DNA of 64,000 nt from Limnohabitans sp. B9-3 (GCF_002778325.1 NZ_NESI01000009.1:1-64000), one strand, 5' to 3'; numbered from the stretch's first letter, positions 1 through 8,295 are shown. The notes: generated by a model from the sequence alone, not told the origin. Translations and numbers: made by a program.

Positions 1-58
1 CTTCAGGTTTTTTGTAATCCGCCAACAGGCGGTCTATGAGTTCGTTGCTTACGGTCAT
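1..58 (-). CDS. IS256-family transposase, N-terminal fragment
   Basis: The minus strand from ATG at 58–56 encodes MTVSNELIDRLLADYKKPE and runs off the window edge. This N-terminus is characteristic of IS256-family (mutator-type DDE) transposases, which cut and paste the element. An AGGAAG ribosome binding site lies just upstream (on the plus strand CTTCCT at 62–67). Only 19 residues are visible, so the catalytic domain and its integrity cannot be judged. Confidence 0.75.
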   Translation of the reverse strand, partial: MTVSNELIDRLLADYKKPE

Positions 59-127
59 TTCTCTTCCTTTGAAGATGAAGGCAGTTTCCTGCCATTAGAC
101 CGTTTACACAAAATCTAGGACACGCCC
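1..127 (-). mobile_element. End of an IS256-family insertion sequence (partial)
   Basis: The left edge of the window is the 5' end of an IS256-like element pointing leftward. It holds the transposase N-terminus (1–58). Beyond that lies a terminal sequence that reads on the minus strand GGGCGTGTCC followed by TTTTGTGTAAAC (about 127 down to 102), the kind of tip typical of IS256-family inverted repeats. The outer boundary at about 127 is inferred from that tip; the other end and any target duplication lie outside the window. Broken recombinase sequence starts immediately after it. Confidence 0.7.
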
Positions 128-916
128 GGTGGTGGGCTTTTTTGCGAAAGAACACTGAATACATTGCGTGCTGCGAGTCAGGGGGTAAAGGACCAATGAG
201 TTAGTGTGGGATACCGTTGTTGAGCTGATTACGAAAAGTAGATCATTTCGTGAGATGACCAAGGTCGAAATCTTGGGTAAGGACTACACATCTTTGAAAG
301 GCTCAGAAGAAGAAGCCAAGGAATCGACTCAGAAAATCAAGAGCCTGAAAAAAACACACAAAAAGATCGAAGAGGCACTGGCAAAGGTTGAAACAGATCG
401 CTTGATGGACAGAATCAGCTTAGCCCAGTACCCAATCATTCGGGGAAATCTGACCAAAGAAATGCTGGAGGTTGAAGTTCAAATCGAGCGCTTAACCAAC
501 AAGGTCGAAAGCATTGGGAACGACAGACGCTTCTTCAAATGGTTGGACGATTTTCAGAAAAAAATCGCTTCGTTCAAGAACTTTAAGCCAGAGCAAAAAA
601 GGGAAGCCCTGTTGGGCTTGATTACTGCCGTCGACGTCTTTATGATCGATCCACAGACACATTGGCTGGAAATCCAGTTCCATATCCCACTAGTCGGTGA
701 TGAACTGGTCTACAAAGACCCCAAAAATAAAAAGCTGGGCTATGCCATCAGGAACGGTCAAGAATCTTTCATGGTTCAACTGGGGCAGAAGTCCCACAGC
801 AAAAAAAAACCTTAACCCGTAAGGCTTTCCATGAAGGTCAAAAGGAATTTAGTCTGCCACTGTTGAATAAAAGCACGAAAAAGTACGTGATAAACGATGC
901 ATTTATGGGTCAATAA
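128..916 (+). pseudogene. C-terminal remnant of a large serine recombinase, frameshifted twice
   Basis: The open stretch 204–815 (GTG start, 203 aa) matches the C-terminal part of large serine recombinases: a VWDTVVELI motif after the zinc ribbon, then a long charged coiled coil and a WLDDF..KI...F block. The catalytic resolvase domain is missing. Upstream, another frame reads NTEYIACCESGGK, which would join to RTNELVWDTV if one A were added in the A-run at 187–189. Downstream, the nine-A run at 801–809 shifts the frame; adding one A would carry the protein on through LTRKAFHEGQKEF to a stop at 914–916. I read this as a decayed gene cut by the IS256 element. Sequencing error in A-runs is the alternative explanation for the two shifts. 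Confidence 0.7.
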
Positions 917-934
917 ATGTAGAATTTCGTGCAT

Positions 935-2269
935 ATGAAAAGTTGCACGCTTCAACTCTACGCCCAAGGCGCATGGCATGACGTAGCCAGTGTTCGCCTG
1001 AGCGGCGATGAGGCTGAGGGTTGGAAGGCCAAAACTTATTCAGGTTATGCGCTCGAGTGGGCCTTTGCGCATGCAGGCGCGACTGACGCACATGCGCTGT
1101 GCGCGGGCTGGCCGGTTGGCTTAGAGCCTTTGCAGCTGGGGCACTGGCCCGTGTTCCTGATTGACATGCTGCCGCAAGGCTTTGGCCGGCAAGAGCTGTT
1201 GCAACGCATCGGGCTCTCACCCATGGCGGGTGTGCCAGCTGATTGGCCATTGCTGTTGGCTGGTGCTGGCAATCCCATTGGTCATTTGCGCATCAAAGAA
1301 GCGGCTCAATGGCTAGAGGCCCATGCAGGTGCGCAGCGTGGTTTTACCGACGAAGAGGTGGCGCAGCGTGGCGATGCGTTTTCTGAATACCTCGCGTCGT
1401 ATGGCTTATTTGTGGCGGGCTCATCGGGCGTGCAGGGCGAGTGGCCCAAAGTGCTGCTGACTCGCGCCAAAGACGGTTTGCTGTACCTCGACCACACGCT
1501 GCCTGACGCGCAGGCCGTGCAACACTACATCGTCAAGTTTGGGCGAGGCACGGATCGGCAGTTGGCCAGCATCCTGCGCCACGAAGCACCCTACATGACA
1601 CTTGCCCAGCAACTGGGTTTGCGCGTGCAGGCGCCGTTGGTGCTGCGCGAGCGGGCGCTGTTTATTCCAAGGTTTGACCGAGTGGTGCAAGACGGGCAAG
1701 TGCTGCGTTTGGCCCAAGAGAGCATTGCCACGCTGACCGGCATGCCAGGCTTTGAGTCTGTGCCCACGCATGACCAAGTGTGCGCGGCCTTGATGCGCCA
1801 TTGCACCGATCCACAAGCGGAAGTGTTGGAGTACATCAAACGTGATGTGGTGAATTTGGCCTTGGGTAACAAAGACAACCACGCACGCAACACCGCTGTG
1901 CAACGCGACTTCAATGGGCATATTGCCCTCACGCCCTTGTACGACTTTGCCCCCATGTACCTCCACCCCGATGGCATTGCACGGCGCATTCGTTGGGAGG
2001 GCAATGATGGGGGGCAGCCAGACTGGGCGCGCGTGCTGGACCGCGTGTGTGAGCTCAGCGAGCAAGTGACGAGCCATCCAAATAAGTCACGTAAAAAAGG
2101 GGCAGCACGACTGCGCCGAGCGCCTTTGGTCGAGGGGCTCAAGGCCATGGTGCCCGCTTTAGAACGCATCGCGTCGGAAGGCGAAACCATGGGGCTAGAG
2201 CCGGAGGTGTTCAGTCACCTGCGCCAATACCTGTTGGCGCGTGCACAAGAATTGACTGTATTGGTTTAA
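935..2269 (+). CDS. HipA-like serine/threonine kinase toxin
   Basis: About 444 aa, close to E. coli HipA (440 aa). It shows the HipA plan: an N-terminal subdomain with FLIDMLPQGFGRQELL, a Gly/Ser-rich loop GSSGVQGEWPK, a lysine strand HYIVKFGRG, the catalytic motif GNKDNHARN (about residue 311) and the metal-binding motif LTPLYDFAPM (about 335). HipA kinases phosphorylate targets such as glutamyl-tRNA synthetase and cause growth arrest; the target here is unknown. A GTG at 929 is in frame six bases earlier, and neither start has a good ribosome binding site. TAGAAT at 919–924 could be a -10 box, implying an almost leaderless message. The HTH partner follows instead of preceding it, the reverse of classical hipBA. 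Confidence 0.85.
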   Translation: MKSCTLQLYAQGAWHDVASVRLSGDEAEGWKAKTYSGYALEWAFAHAGATDAHALCAGWPVGLEPLQLGHWPVFLIDMLPQGFGRQELLQRIGLSPMAGVPADWPLLLAGAGNPIGHLRIKEAAQWLEAHAGAQRGFTDEEVAQRGDAFSEYLASYGLFVAGSSGVQGEWPKVLLTRAKDGLLYLDHTLPDAQAVQHYIVKFGRGTDRQLASILRHEAPYMTLAQQLGLRVQAPLVLRERALFIPRFDRVVQDGQVLRLAQESIATLTGMPGFESVPTHDQVCAALMRHCTDPQAEVLEYIKRDVVNLALGNKDNHARNTAVQRDFNGHIALTPLYDFAPMYLHPDGIARRIRWEGNDGGQPDWARVLDRVCELSEQVTSHPNKSRKKGAARLRRAPLVEGLKAMVPALERIASEGETMGLEPEVFSHLRQYLLARAQELTVLV

Positions 2270-2277
2270 GGGCCGGC

Positions 2278-2574
2278 ATGGACAAACGTTTCAACACCCT
2301 CACCTTGGCGCAGCAACTCGACCTGCGTCAACAAGCCATTGAAGAGGTGCTGGCTCACCCCGAATGGTCGTTGCCGCAAGCGGTCCGTCACCTCAAAAAA
2401 ACCATGCGCATCACCACCGTTGAGATGGCCAAACTGTCAGGCGTGGCTTACCGAACCATGCAAGACATTGAACAAGAGCGCAGCGATGGCAGCGTGCAAA
2501 CCATGAACCGCATTTTTGGCATGCTGGGCCTCAAGCTCAGCGTCGCGCGAATCGCGCGCGACACCGATGCGTGA
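2278..2574 (+). CDS. XRE-type helix-turn-helix protein, probable antitoxin of the HipA-like kinase
   Basis: 98 aa, starting 8 bp after the kinase stop with AAGGG as a ribosome binding site. The middle part (MRITTVEMAKLSGVAYRTMQ, about residues 42–61) is a lambda-repressor-like helix-turn-helix, followed by IEQERSDGSVQTMNRIFGMLGL, as in XRE regulators and HipB antitoxins. The N-terminal 40 residues (DLRQQAIEEVLAHPEWSL) are helical and without a recognised domain. Its place after a HipA-like gene suggests it neutralises the kinase and represses the operon. That role is inferred from context. Confidence 0.75.
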   Translation: MDKRFNTLTLAQQLDLRQQAIEEVLAHPEWSLPQAVRHLKKTMRITTVEMAKLSGVAYRTMQDIEQERSDGSVQTMNRIFGMLGLKLSVARIARDTDA

Positions 2575-2592
2575 AACACATGGGTGACAAAC

Positions 2593-3036
2593 ATGCCTGA
2601 GATTCGCATCGAAGTCCGAGGCTCCGAAGTCCACGGCCAAGGCGTATTCGCCCTGTGCCCCATGGCCGCAGGCGAGACGGTCATCGAGTACGTGGGCGAA
2701 ATCATTTCCATGGCCGAAGCATTGCGTCGCCACCCGCACGACCCCAGCAACCCTGAGCACACGTTTTACTTTCACATCGACGACACGCGTGTGATTGACG
2801 GTTTGTACGGCGGCAATGCGTCGCGGTGGATTAACCACTCGTGCAAACCCAATTGCGAACCGGTCGACATCAAAGGCCGCGTGTTTATCAAAACGCGTCG
2901 TCAGGTGTGGCGTGGTGAAGAGCTGACGTTCAACTACGGGTTGATCAGCGACGAGCCTTTGACCGATGCACTCAAAGCCAAATACGCGTGTCGCTGCGGG
3001 GCTCAAAAGTGCAAAGGCACAATGCTGGCTGCTTAA
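2593..3036 (+). CDS. SET-domain protein lysine methyltransferase
   Basis: 147 aa. The protein is one SET domain: GQGVFALCPMAAGETVIEYVGE at the N-terminus, the SAM/active-site motif WINHSCKPNC (about residues 79–88), then GEELTFNYG (about 108–116) and a post-SET-like cysteine tail CRCGAQKCKG. These are the signatures of SAM-dependent lysine methyltransferases, which are common in eukaryotes and scattered in bacteria. A GTG at 2584 is also in frame, but GGGTGA at 2582–2587 is well spaced for the ATG at 2593. It starts 18 bp after the HTH gene and is probably co-transcribed with the HipA-like kinase. The substrate is unknown. Confidence 0.85.
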   Translation: MPEIRIEVRGSEVHGQGVFALCPMAAGETVIEYVGEIISMAEALRRHPHDPSNPEHTFYFHIDDTRVIDGLYGGNASRWINHSCKPNCEPVDIKGRVFIKTRRQVWRGEELTFNYGLISDEPLTDALKAKYACRCGAQKCKGTMLAA

Positions 3037-3045
3037 GACATTGAA

Positions 3046-3441
3046 ATGACAGACGAGATGAAAGACGACATCACAGACCCGCAAACGCAATGGGAAAAGG
3101 CCTGCAAAAACTTGGACGAAGAGTTTCATTTGCGTGCCGAGGAGCTGCCCACAATTGACACCGCCAAGGCTTTGTTTTTGCAGCGCGTGGGTCGCCGCGA
3201 GATCACGCAAGAAGCGGCCAATGCGTTGATGTTCAGTTTGTATTTTTCTGGCTATCTCAGCATGTTGCTGGCCTTCAAGGCGGAGTCGCCAGACTTTGCG
3301 GTGCCCGATTATTTGCACAGCCATCCCGTGTTGGAGGCGTCCAACCGATGGGCACAGCGTGCGAGCGATGGCCATTTGTTGGCGCAGTTGGCAGAGCCCA
3401 TCATTCGCGACACGCAAGATTTGTTGGATGCGCTGAATTAG
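3046..3441 (+). CDS. Unrecognised 131-aa protein, last gene of the HipA–SET run
   Basis: The ATG lies 9 bp after the SET stop, so the gene is very likely in the same transcript. The protein is acidic at the N-terminus and mostly helical by composition, with a modestly hydrophobic stretch (ANALMFSLYFSGYLSMLLAF, about residues 65–84) too polar to call a membrane segment with confidence. No signal peptide and no known motif were seen. Base composition resembles the neighbours. Function unknown. Confidence 0.6.
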   Translation: MTDEMKDDITDPQTQWEKACKNLDEEFHLRAEELPTIDTAKALFLQRVGRREITQEAANALMFSLYFSGYLSMLLAFKAESPDFAVPDYLHSHPVLEASNRWAQRASDGHLLAQLAEPIIRDTQDLLDALN

Positions 3442-3468
3442 GCGTCACCTCTGCACAGACACCGCGTT

Positions 3469-3482
3469 GTGCGCTAGCGCAC
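3469..3482. promoter_or_regulatory. 14-bp perfect palindrome upstream of the Crp/Fnr gene
   Basis: GTGCGCTAGCGCAC is a perfect inverted repeat in the 128-bp gap before the regulator at 3570. Further on, the 10-mer ACGGGATGGT occurs twice (3531–3540 and 3558–3567), the second copy at the ribosome-binding position. An AT-rich stretch (CATATATAAATAT, about 3499–3513) lies between. These may be operator and promoter parts, but no known regulator site is matched. Confidence 0.35.
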
Positions 3483-3569
3483 TGTAAGTTCTGTGCCGTA
3501 CATATATAAATATCCCTACACTTTAAGACAACGGGATGGTCTCGTTCGTCGATAAAAACGGGATGGTTT

Positions 3570-4229
3570 GTGAATTCTTTGCCTAATGGTTTGATCGCGC
3601 AATTGGCGCCTTTGGACCAAGCGTTACTGTTGCGGAATGCGCAACTCATCCGTTTCAAAGCTGGCGATGTCTTGGCCGTCCCCCATCTTGAAACACCACA
3701 CATTTACTTTCTCACCCGTGGCTCGGTCGCCTTGTTTGTGGGCAAAAAACCGAAAGACATTCACACAGGATTAGCGGTCGGCTTGGTGGGTGCAGAAGGT
3801 GCGCTAGATTTGCAGTTGGCCTTGAATTTAGGGTTAAGTAGTTTGACGTTCATCGCGCAATCCCCCGGCACGGCTTACGCGGTGGATGCCTCGCTGGCGC
3901 AGCGGCTGGTGCGTCGCAAAGCGGCACTCCTGTTGACCTTCGCACGCTACCTGTGGACCGAGTATGAAAGCGTGGCTAATCTGGCCGCGTTGTCGCACAC
4001 CCAAGACATTCGTAAGCGTTTGGCGCATTGGCTGTTGCTCAGCGCCCAACGCTGTGCCCCCGATGCGTTGATGCTCACGCGTGCACACATCGCGCACATG
4101 TTGGGCGTACGACGAGCCAGCATCAGCATGGCGGCACGGGACATGAAGATGGCTGGCTTGATCGATTACAGCCGTGGTCACCTACAGCTCAAAAAGCCAG
4201 AAGCGCTGCAACGCCTTGCGTGTGGGTAG
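3570..4229 (+). CDS. Crp/Fnr-family transcriptional regulator
   Basis: 219 aa from a GTG start preceded by GGGATGG. The N-terminal half is a cyclic-nucleotide-binding-like beta barrel (LIRFKAGDVLAVPHLETPHI, then an AEGALDL turn). The C-terminal half is a winged helix with the recognition segment LTRAHIAHMLGVRRASISMA typical of the family. The Fnr iron–sulfur cysteines are not seen: the only cysteines are near the C-terminus, so oxygen sensing through a cluster is unlikely. The effector is unknown. It stands alone between two oppositely oriented groups, after a gap with a palindrome. Confidence 0.85.
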   Translation: MNSLPNGLIAQLAPLDQALLLRNAQLIRFKAGDVLAVPHLETPHIYFLTRGSVALFVGKKPKDIHTGLAVGLVGAEGALDLQLALNLGLSSLTFIAQSPGTAYAVDASLAQRLVRRKAALLLTFARYLWTEYESVANLAALSHTQDIRKRLAHWLLLSAQRCAPDALMLTRAHIAHMLGVRRASISMAARDMKMAGLIDYSRGHLQLKKPEALQRLACG

Positions 4230-4247
4230 GGCTTGACAGGCGCGTTG

Positions 4248-4643
4248 TCAGCGCACCGCCCCGTAGGGGCAATACCCAGGCCGTGGCCCCACTTGCGGGT
4301 GCAGTCGGCAGGTGTTGGGGCGTTTGTCGTACACGTTGCAGCGGCGTGTTTTGGCATCGAGGTTTTGACAATCGCCGTTCGAGCGGCGTGACAGGGTGAA
4401 GATGCTGTTTTTGAAATTGAAGTGTTCGATCACACCCATTTTTTGCAGGCGCTTGGCGATTTGCTTGGGCTCTTCGTGTTCTGCTTCAAACGGGTCGACC
4501 AGCTCCAGCCGCACCAAGTCCGGCAGCTTGACTTCCACGGGCATGGTGCAACAGTTCGCGGCGCAGGTGTTGCACAGCCCGTTGCGGTAGCGGGTCCAGG
4601 TGTCGCAGTTGTCGACGTTGACGATGGCGATGTGTGAGCGCAT
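4248..4643 (-). CDS. YkgJ-family cysteine-cluster protein
   Basis: 131 aa with CDTWTRYRNGLCNTCAANCC at the N-terminus and CQNLDAKTRRCNVYDKRPNTC further on, the spaced cysteines of the YkgJ/UPF0153 family, thought to bind zinc or an iron–sulfur cluster. The biochemical role of the family is not established. It starts 11 bp after the exporter gene at 4655 and is probably co-transcribed with it. Confidence 0.8.
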   Translation of the reverse strand: MRSHIAIVNVDNCDTWTRYRNGLCNTCAANCCTMPVEVKLPDLVRLELVDPFEAEHEEPKQIAKRLQKMGVIEHFNFKNSIFTLSRRSNGDCQNLDAKTRRCNVYDKRPNTCRLHPQVGPRPGYCPYGAVR

Positions 4644-4654
4644 CTGGCTTATCC

Positions 4655-5395
4655 TCAGAACGTGGCGAGGGCGTCAGCCACGAGTTTGATGGAGATCATC
4701 AGGAGTCCGAGTTGGACGAATTTATAAAACCAAACGTCGTTGATCTTGCGCGTCAAATAAGCGCCGAGCACGGTGCCCACCAAGGCAAACGGAATCAACA
4801 CCGCCGCGCTCATCAAGTCGTCATAGGTATAGGGGCGCAGCTGTTGGTAAGGCCAAATTTTGGCGGCGTTGATGACGGTAAACAAGAGCGTGGCTGTGCC
4901 GGCATACACCGCTTTCGGTAATTTTTGCGGCAGGATGTAGACCTGAAAAGGGGGGGCGCCTGCGTGTGAAATGAAACTGGTGAACCCTGCCAACAAGCCC
5001 CAAAACAAACCCTTCTTCACATTGGCTGGGCGGGGTGTTTGTTCGGTTTTACGTTTGAGCCACGTGTTCAGGCAAAACCCAATGCCCATCAAGCCCATCA
5101 ACAACTTCACCGCAACGTCTGACACCACCGAGGCGGTCAGCCAGCCAATCAACACGCCGCCAATGCCCGCAGGAATGAGGATTTTTAAATTCACGGCGCT
5201 GAAGTTTTTGCGATACAGCCAAATACCCATCAAGTCGGAGATGACGTAGATGGGTAGCAGTAAGACAGCGGCCTTCACGGGCGACATGAACAACGAGAGG
5301 ACAGGCACAGACAGCATGCCAACCGTGGGCAGACCGCCCTTGGACAAGCCCACCAGCATGGCCGCAAAACCGGCCCAAAGTAAATAATTTTCCAT
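4655..5395 (-). CDS. TauE/SafE-family membrane transporter
   Basis: 246 aa, strongly hydrophobic, about 7–8 membrane segments, starting MENYLLWAGFAAMLVGLSKGGLPTVG, the family's N-terminal half-repeat with its conserved GxxxGGG-like turn. TauE/SafE proteins are proposed sulfite, sulfoacetate or other small-anion exporters. The YkgJ gene follows at 11 bp. No sulfur-metabolism gene is adjacent, so the substrate cannot be inferred. Confidence 0.85.
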   Translation of the reverse strand: MENYLLWAGFAAMLVGLSKGGLPTVGMLSVPVLSLFMSPVKAAVLLLPIYVISDLMGIWLYRKNFSAVNLKILIPAGIGGVLIGWLTASVVSDVAVKLLMGLMGIGFCLNTWLKRKTEQTPRPANVKKGLFWGLLAGFTSFISHAGAPPFQVYILPQKLPKAVYAGTATLLFTVINAAKIWPYQQLRPYTYDDLMSAAVLIPFALVGTVLGAYLTRKINDVWFYKFVQLGLLMISIKLVADALATF

Positions 5396-5441
5396 AAAGA
5401 GTCAGGCCCATGGCCTGACAAGGTGCAAAGCTGAGAAGCGC

Positions 5442-6359
5442 TTATTTTCTCTTCTTTGTACGGGGCGCTTTTTGGGTCAACCTTTCCAGCACGTCATAGA
5501 CCGACGCGGTGTCGTTCATGCCGTGGCCCATGGCCATGGCGGCGTTGTAAATGGGCTGGGTGGCGGCAAACAGCGGAGCCGGCGTGTCTGTGGCTTGCAA
5601 CAGCGCTTGAATCAGCGCCATGTCTTTTTGCCAGGTCGACACTTTCATGGTGGCGTCTTCCCATGAGCGGTCCACCATCATGGGTCCGCGCACTTGCAGC
5701 ATGCGTGAGCCGCCTGCCCCATCGGCCACCACTTTGACAATCGTGGCAGGGTCGAGGCCTGCGCGCGCGCCCATCAAAATGGCTTCGGCAGACGACACGT
5801 TGTGAATCGCCACCAACAGGTTGGCCACCAACTTCATGCGCATGCCATTGCCAAAGTCGCCCACGTCATAGCGGGCGCGTGCAAAGCCCGCAAACACCGC
5901 ATGCATGGCGCGAATGGCTTTGGCGTTGCCGCTGGCGTAGACCGCCAAGTCGCGGGTCAGCGCTTGGGCACCAGTGCCCGACAGGGGGCAGTCCAGCAAA
6001 GTGATGCGATGTTGAGCCAGCGCCGTTTTGTTGCGCTGTTTGCACACCTCGGGCAAGGTGCTGGTTTCGGCGGCAATCAAGCCCTTGAGGCCGGTGGCCA
6101 TCAGCTCGGCACAGACTTGGTCAAGGGCGGCTTCGCTGGGCAGCGACAGCAGCAGGTGCGTGGCGTGTTGCGCAACCTCACCTACGCTTTTGCAGGCGTG
6201 GCCACCCGCTTTTTTCAGGCGTTGGCGTGAGGCGGCGACCGGGTCGTAGCCAAACACCTCAAACCCCGCCTTCACCAAATTAGCCGCCATCGCTGAGCCC
6301 ATGATGCCCAGCCCGATGACGCCCACGATGGGGCGGTTCGCGTGTGCGGTGGTGGTCAA
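5442..6359 (-). CDS. NAD(P)-dependent 3-hydroxyisobutyrate-dehydrogenase-like oxidoreductase
   Basis: 305 aa. The Rossmann motif GVIGLGIMGSAMAANLVKAG lies at the N-terminus, followed by the substrate loop DCPLSGTGAQ and the catalytic-lysine helix GNGMRMKLVANLLVAIHN of the beta-hydroxyacid dehydrogenase family (3-hydroxyisobutyrate, tartronate semialdehyde and related substrates). It begins 3 bp after the stop of the Bug receptor at 6363, so receptor and enzyme are probably one transcript. The C-terminus is a basic tail (KAPRTKKRK). Exact substrate unknown. Confidence 0.85.
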   Translation of the reverse strand: MTTTAHANRPIVGVIGLGIMGSAMAANLVKAGFEVFGYDPVAASRQRLKKAGGHACKSVGEVAQHATHLLLSLPSEAALDQVCAELMATGLKGLIAAETSTLPEVCKQRNKTALAQHRITLLDCPLSGTGAQALTRDLAVYASGNAKAIRAMHAVFAGFARARYDVGDFGNGMRMKLVANLLVAIHNVSSAEAILMGARAGLDPATIVKVVADGAGGSRMLQVRGPMMVDRSWEDATMKVSTWQKDMALIQALLQATDTPAPLFAATQPIYNAAMAMGHGMNDTASVYDVLERLTQKAPRTKKRK

Positions 6360-6362
6360 GCC

Positions 6363-7349
6363 TTACTCCACTTTGATGTCAAAGTCTTTGACGATCTTGC
6401 CCCAAAACGCGTAGTCCGATGCTGCACCCGCGGACAGCACATCTGCCGATGTACCGGTGGGCGTCAGGCCCAAATCGCGCATGCGCGATTGAATCTCGGG
6501 CATCTTCACAATCTTCACAATCTCGGTGTTCAGCTTGGCGATGATGTCGTCTGGCGTGCCTTTGGGCGCGAAGATGCCGTGCCATGAACTGCCAATTTGG
6601 CCGTTCACATCCAGCGTAGAACCGAACTCGGTCATGGTGGGCACATCGGGCAAGCTGGCAATGCGCTCTGCACCCGAGATGGCCAAGCCTTTGACCTTGC
6701 CCGACTTGATCAACGGAATGGCCGTGGTCGATGCTTCAATCGACAGACTCACCACACCACTCATCACATCAGGCGATGGGTTGGTTTTGTAGGGAATGTG
6801 GTTGAGCTTGATGCCCAATCTTTGCGCCCATGCTTCCATGGCAACGTGTGGCTGCGAGCCCACCCCCAAAGAGGCGAAGTCGATCTTGCCGGGGTTGCGC
6901 TTGGCAAACTCCACCAGCTCTTTCATGTTGTTGTAAGGCGTGTTGGGCGATGCGGTCAGCACATGCGGCACCAGCAGCAATTGGCTCACCGCTTTGAAAT
7001 CGCGCACAGGGTTGAACTGAGGCTTTTGATAGACGTTGGGTGCAATCGCATGCACCGCCTTCACGCTGTAAAACAAGGTGTAACCATCGGCTGCGCTGGT
7101 GCTGGCCGCATCGGAGCCAATCATGCCGCCGGCACCTGGACGGTTGTCGATCACCACCGGTTGGCCCAGCGCTTGGCTGAGTTTGTCGCCCACCAAACGC
7201 GCAATCACGTCGGGTGAAATGCCAGCAGGAAATGGCACGATCATCTTGATCGGGCGGCTGGGGTAGCCTGCGCTTTGTGCCCAAGCGGAGGGCATGGCGA
7301 TGGTAGCGGCAGCTGCGGATGCGGCGGTCAAAAGGTGTCTGCGTTGCAT
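6363..7349 (-). CDS. Bug-type periplasmic substrate receptor (TTT family)
   Basis: 328 aa from the ATG at 7349, chosen because it begins a clear signal peptide (MQRRHLLTAASAAAATIAMP, cut near AWA); a longer frame to 7550 lies inside the upstream gene. The motif YPSRPIKMIVPFPAG..PDVIAR and the GAGGMIGSDAAS and PDGYTL segments define Bug receptors, which bind carboxylates or related solutes for tripartite tricarboxylate transporters. It lies between a keto-acid cleavage enzyme and a hydroxyacid dehydrogenase. No TctA/TctB subunits are nearby, so it must share a transporter or serve as a sensor. Confidence 0.88.
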   Translation of the reverse strand: MQRRHLLTAASAAAATIAMPSAWAQSAGYPSRPIKMIVPFPAGISPDVIARLVGDKLSQALGQPVVIDNRPGAGGMIGSDAASTSAADGYTLFYSVKAVHAIAPNVYQKPQFNPVRDFKAVSQLLLVPHVLTASPNTPYNNMKELVEFAKRNPGKIDFASLGVGSQPHVAMEAWAQRLGIKLNHIPYKTNPSPDVMSGVVSLSIEASTTAIPLIKSGKVKGLAISGAERIASLPDVPTMTEFGSTLDVNGQIGSSWHGIFAPKGTPDDIIAKLNTEIVKIVKMPEIQSRMRDLGLTPTGTSADVLSAGAASDYAFWGKIVKDFDIKVE

Positions 7350-7371
7350 GAGGTTTGTCTCCGTGGTGTTG

Positions 7372-8295
7372 TTAAATTTTGGTGTTTTCTGCGCCCTTGA
7401 GCTGCAGGATGGCGCGGGCTTCATCGGGTGTGGCCACTTCAAGCCCCAGCCCTTCGATGATCTGTCGGGCTTGGCGCACTTGCTGTGCGTTGCTCTCGGC
7501 AAGCTTGCCTTTGCCAATCCACAAGCTGTCTTCAAGGCCGACGCGCACATTTCCCCCTAGGCTCGCGCCCATGGCAGCGATGCGCATTTGGTGGCGTCCA
7601 GCGCCCAGCACTGACCATTGGTAATCCTTGCCAAACAAGCGGTCGGCCGTGCGCTTCATGTGCATCACGTCTTCAGGATGGGTGCCAATGCCGCCCAAAA
7701 TGCCGAACACCGATTGCACAAAGAAGGGGGCTTTGATCAAGCCTTTGTCGACGAAGTGCGCCAAGTTGTAAAGGTGGCCAATGTCGTAGCACTCAAACTC
7801 AAAGCGCGTTTGGTTGGCGTTGCAGGCCTTCAATGCAAACTCAATGTCTTTGAAGGTGTTGCGGAAAATCAAGTCGCGGCTGTTTTCTAAATGCTCACGT
7901 TCCCAATCGTGCTTCAAATCGGTGAAACGCTCCAGCATCGGGAACAGCGCAAAGTTGAACGACCCCATATTGAGCGACGCCACTTCGGGTGAAAAACGCA
8001 TCGAAGGTTGAATGCGCTCGTCGATTTTCATGAACGGTGAGCCACCGCTGGTGAGGTTGATGACGGCGTTGGTGCCCGCTTTGATTTGTGGCAAAAACTT
8101 GGCAAACGCCTCGGGGCTTTGATCGGGCTTGCCTGTGATGGGGTCACGTGCATGCAAGTGAATGATGGCGGCACCCGCTTCGGCAGCACCCAACGACGCT
8201 TCAATGATTTCTTCAGGGGTCACCGGCAAATGTGGCGACATGGAGGGCGTATGAATCGCACCCGTGACCGCACAGGTGATGATGACTTTAGACAT
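7372..8295 (-). CDS. Beta-keto acid cleavage enzyme (BKACE / 3-keto-5-aminohexanoate cleavage family)
   Basis: 307 aa. Family motifs are MSKVIITCAVTGAIHTPSMS at the start, the metal-binding AAIIHLHARDP..GKPDQ segment, and INLTSGG, all typical of BKACE proteins. These zinc enzymes condense a beta-keto acid with acetyl-CoA to yield acetoacetate and a CoA ester. The natural substrate differs between subfamilies and cannot be told from sequence alone. It is first in the minus-strand group 8295–5442, ahead of a Bug receptor and a hydroxyacid dehydrogenase, suggesting a short carboxylate catabolic route. Confidence 0.85.
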   Translation of the reverse strand: MSKVIITCAVTGAIHTPSMSPHLPVTPEEIIEASLGAAEAGAAIIHLHARDPITGKPDQSPEAFAKFLPQIKAGTNAVINLTSGGSPFMKIDERIQPSMRFSPEVASLNMGSFNFALFPMLERFTDLKHDWEREHLENSRDLIFRNTFKDIEFALKACNANQTRFEFECYDIGHLYNLAHFVDKGLIKAPFFVQSVFGILGGIGTHPEDVMHMKRTADRLFGKDYQWSVLGAGRHQMRIAAMGASLGGNVRVGLEDSLWIGKGKLAESNAQQVRQARQIIEGLGLEVATPDEARAILQLKGAENTKI

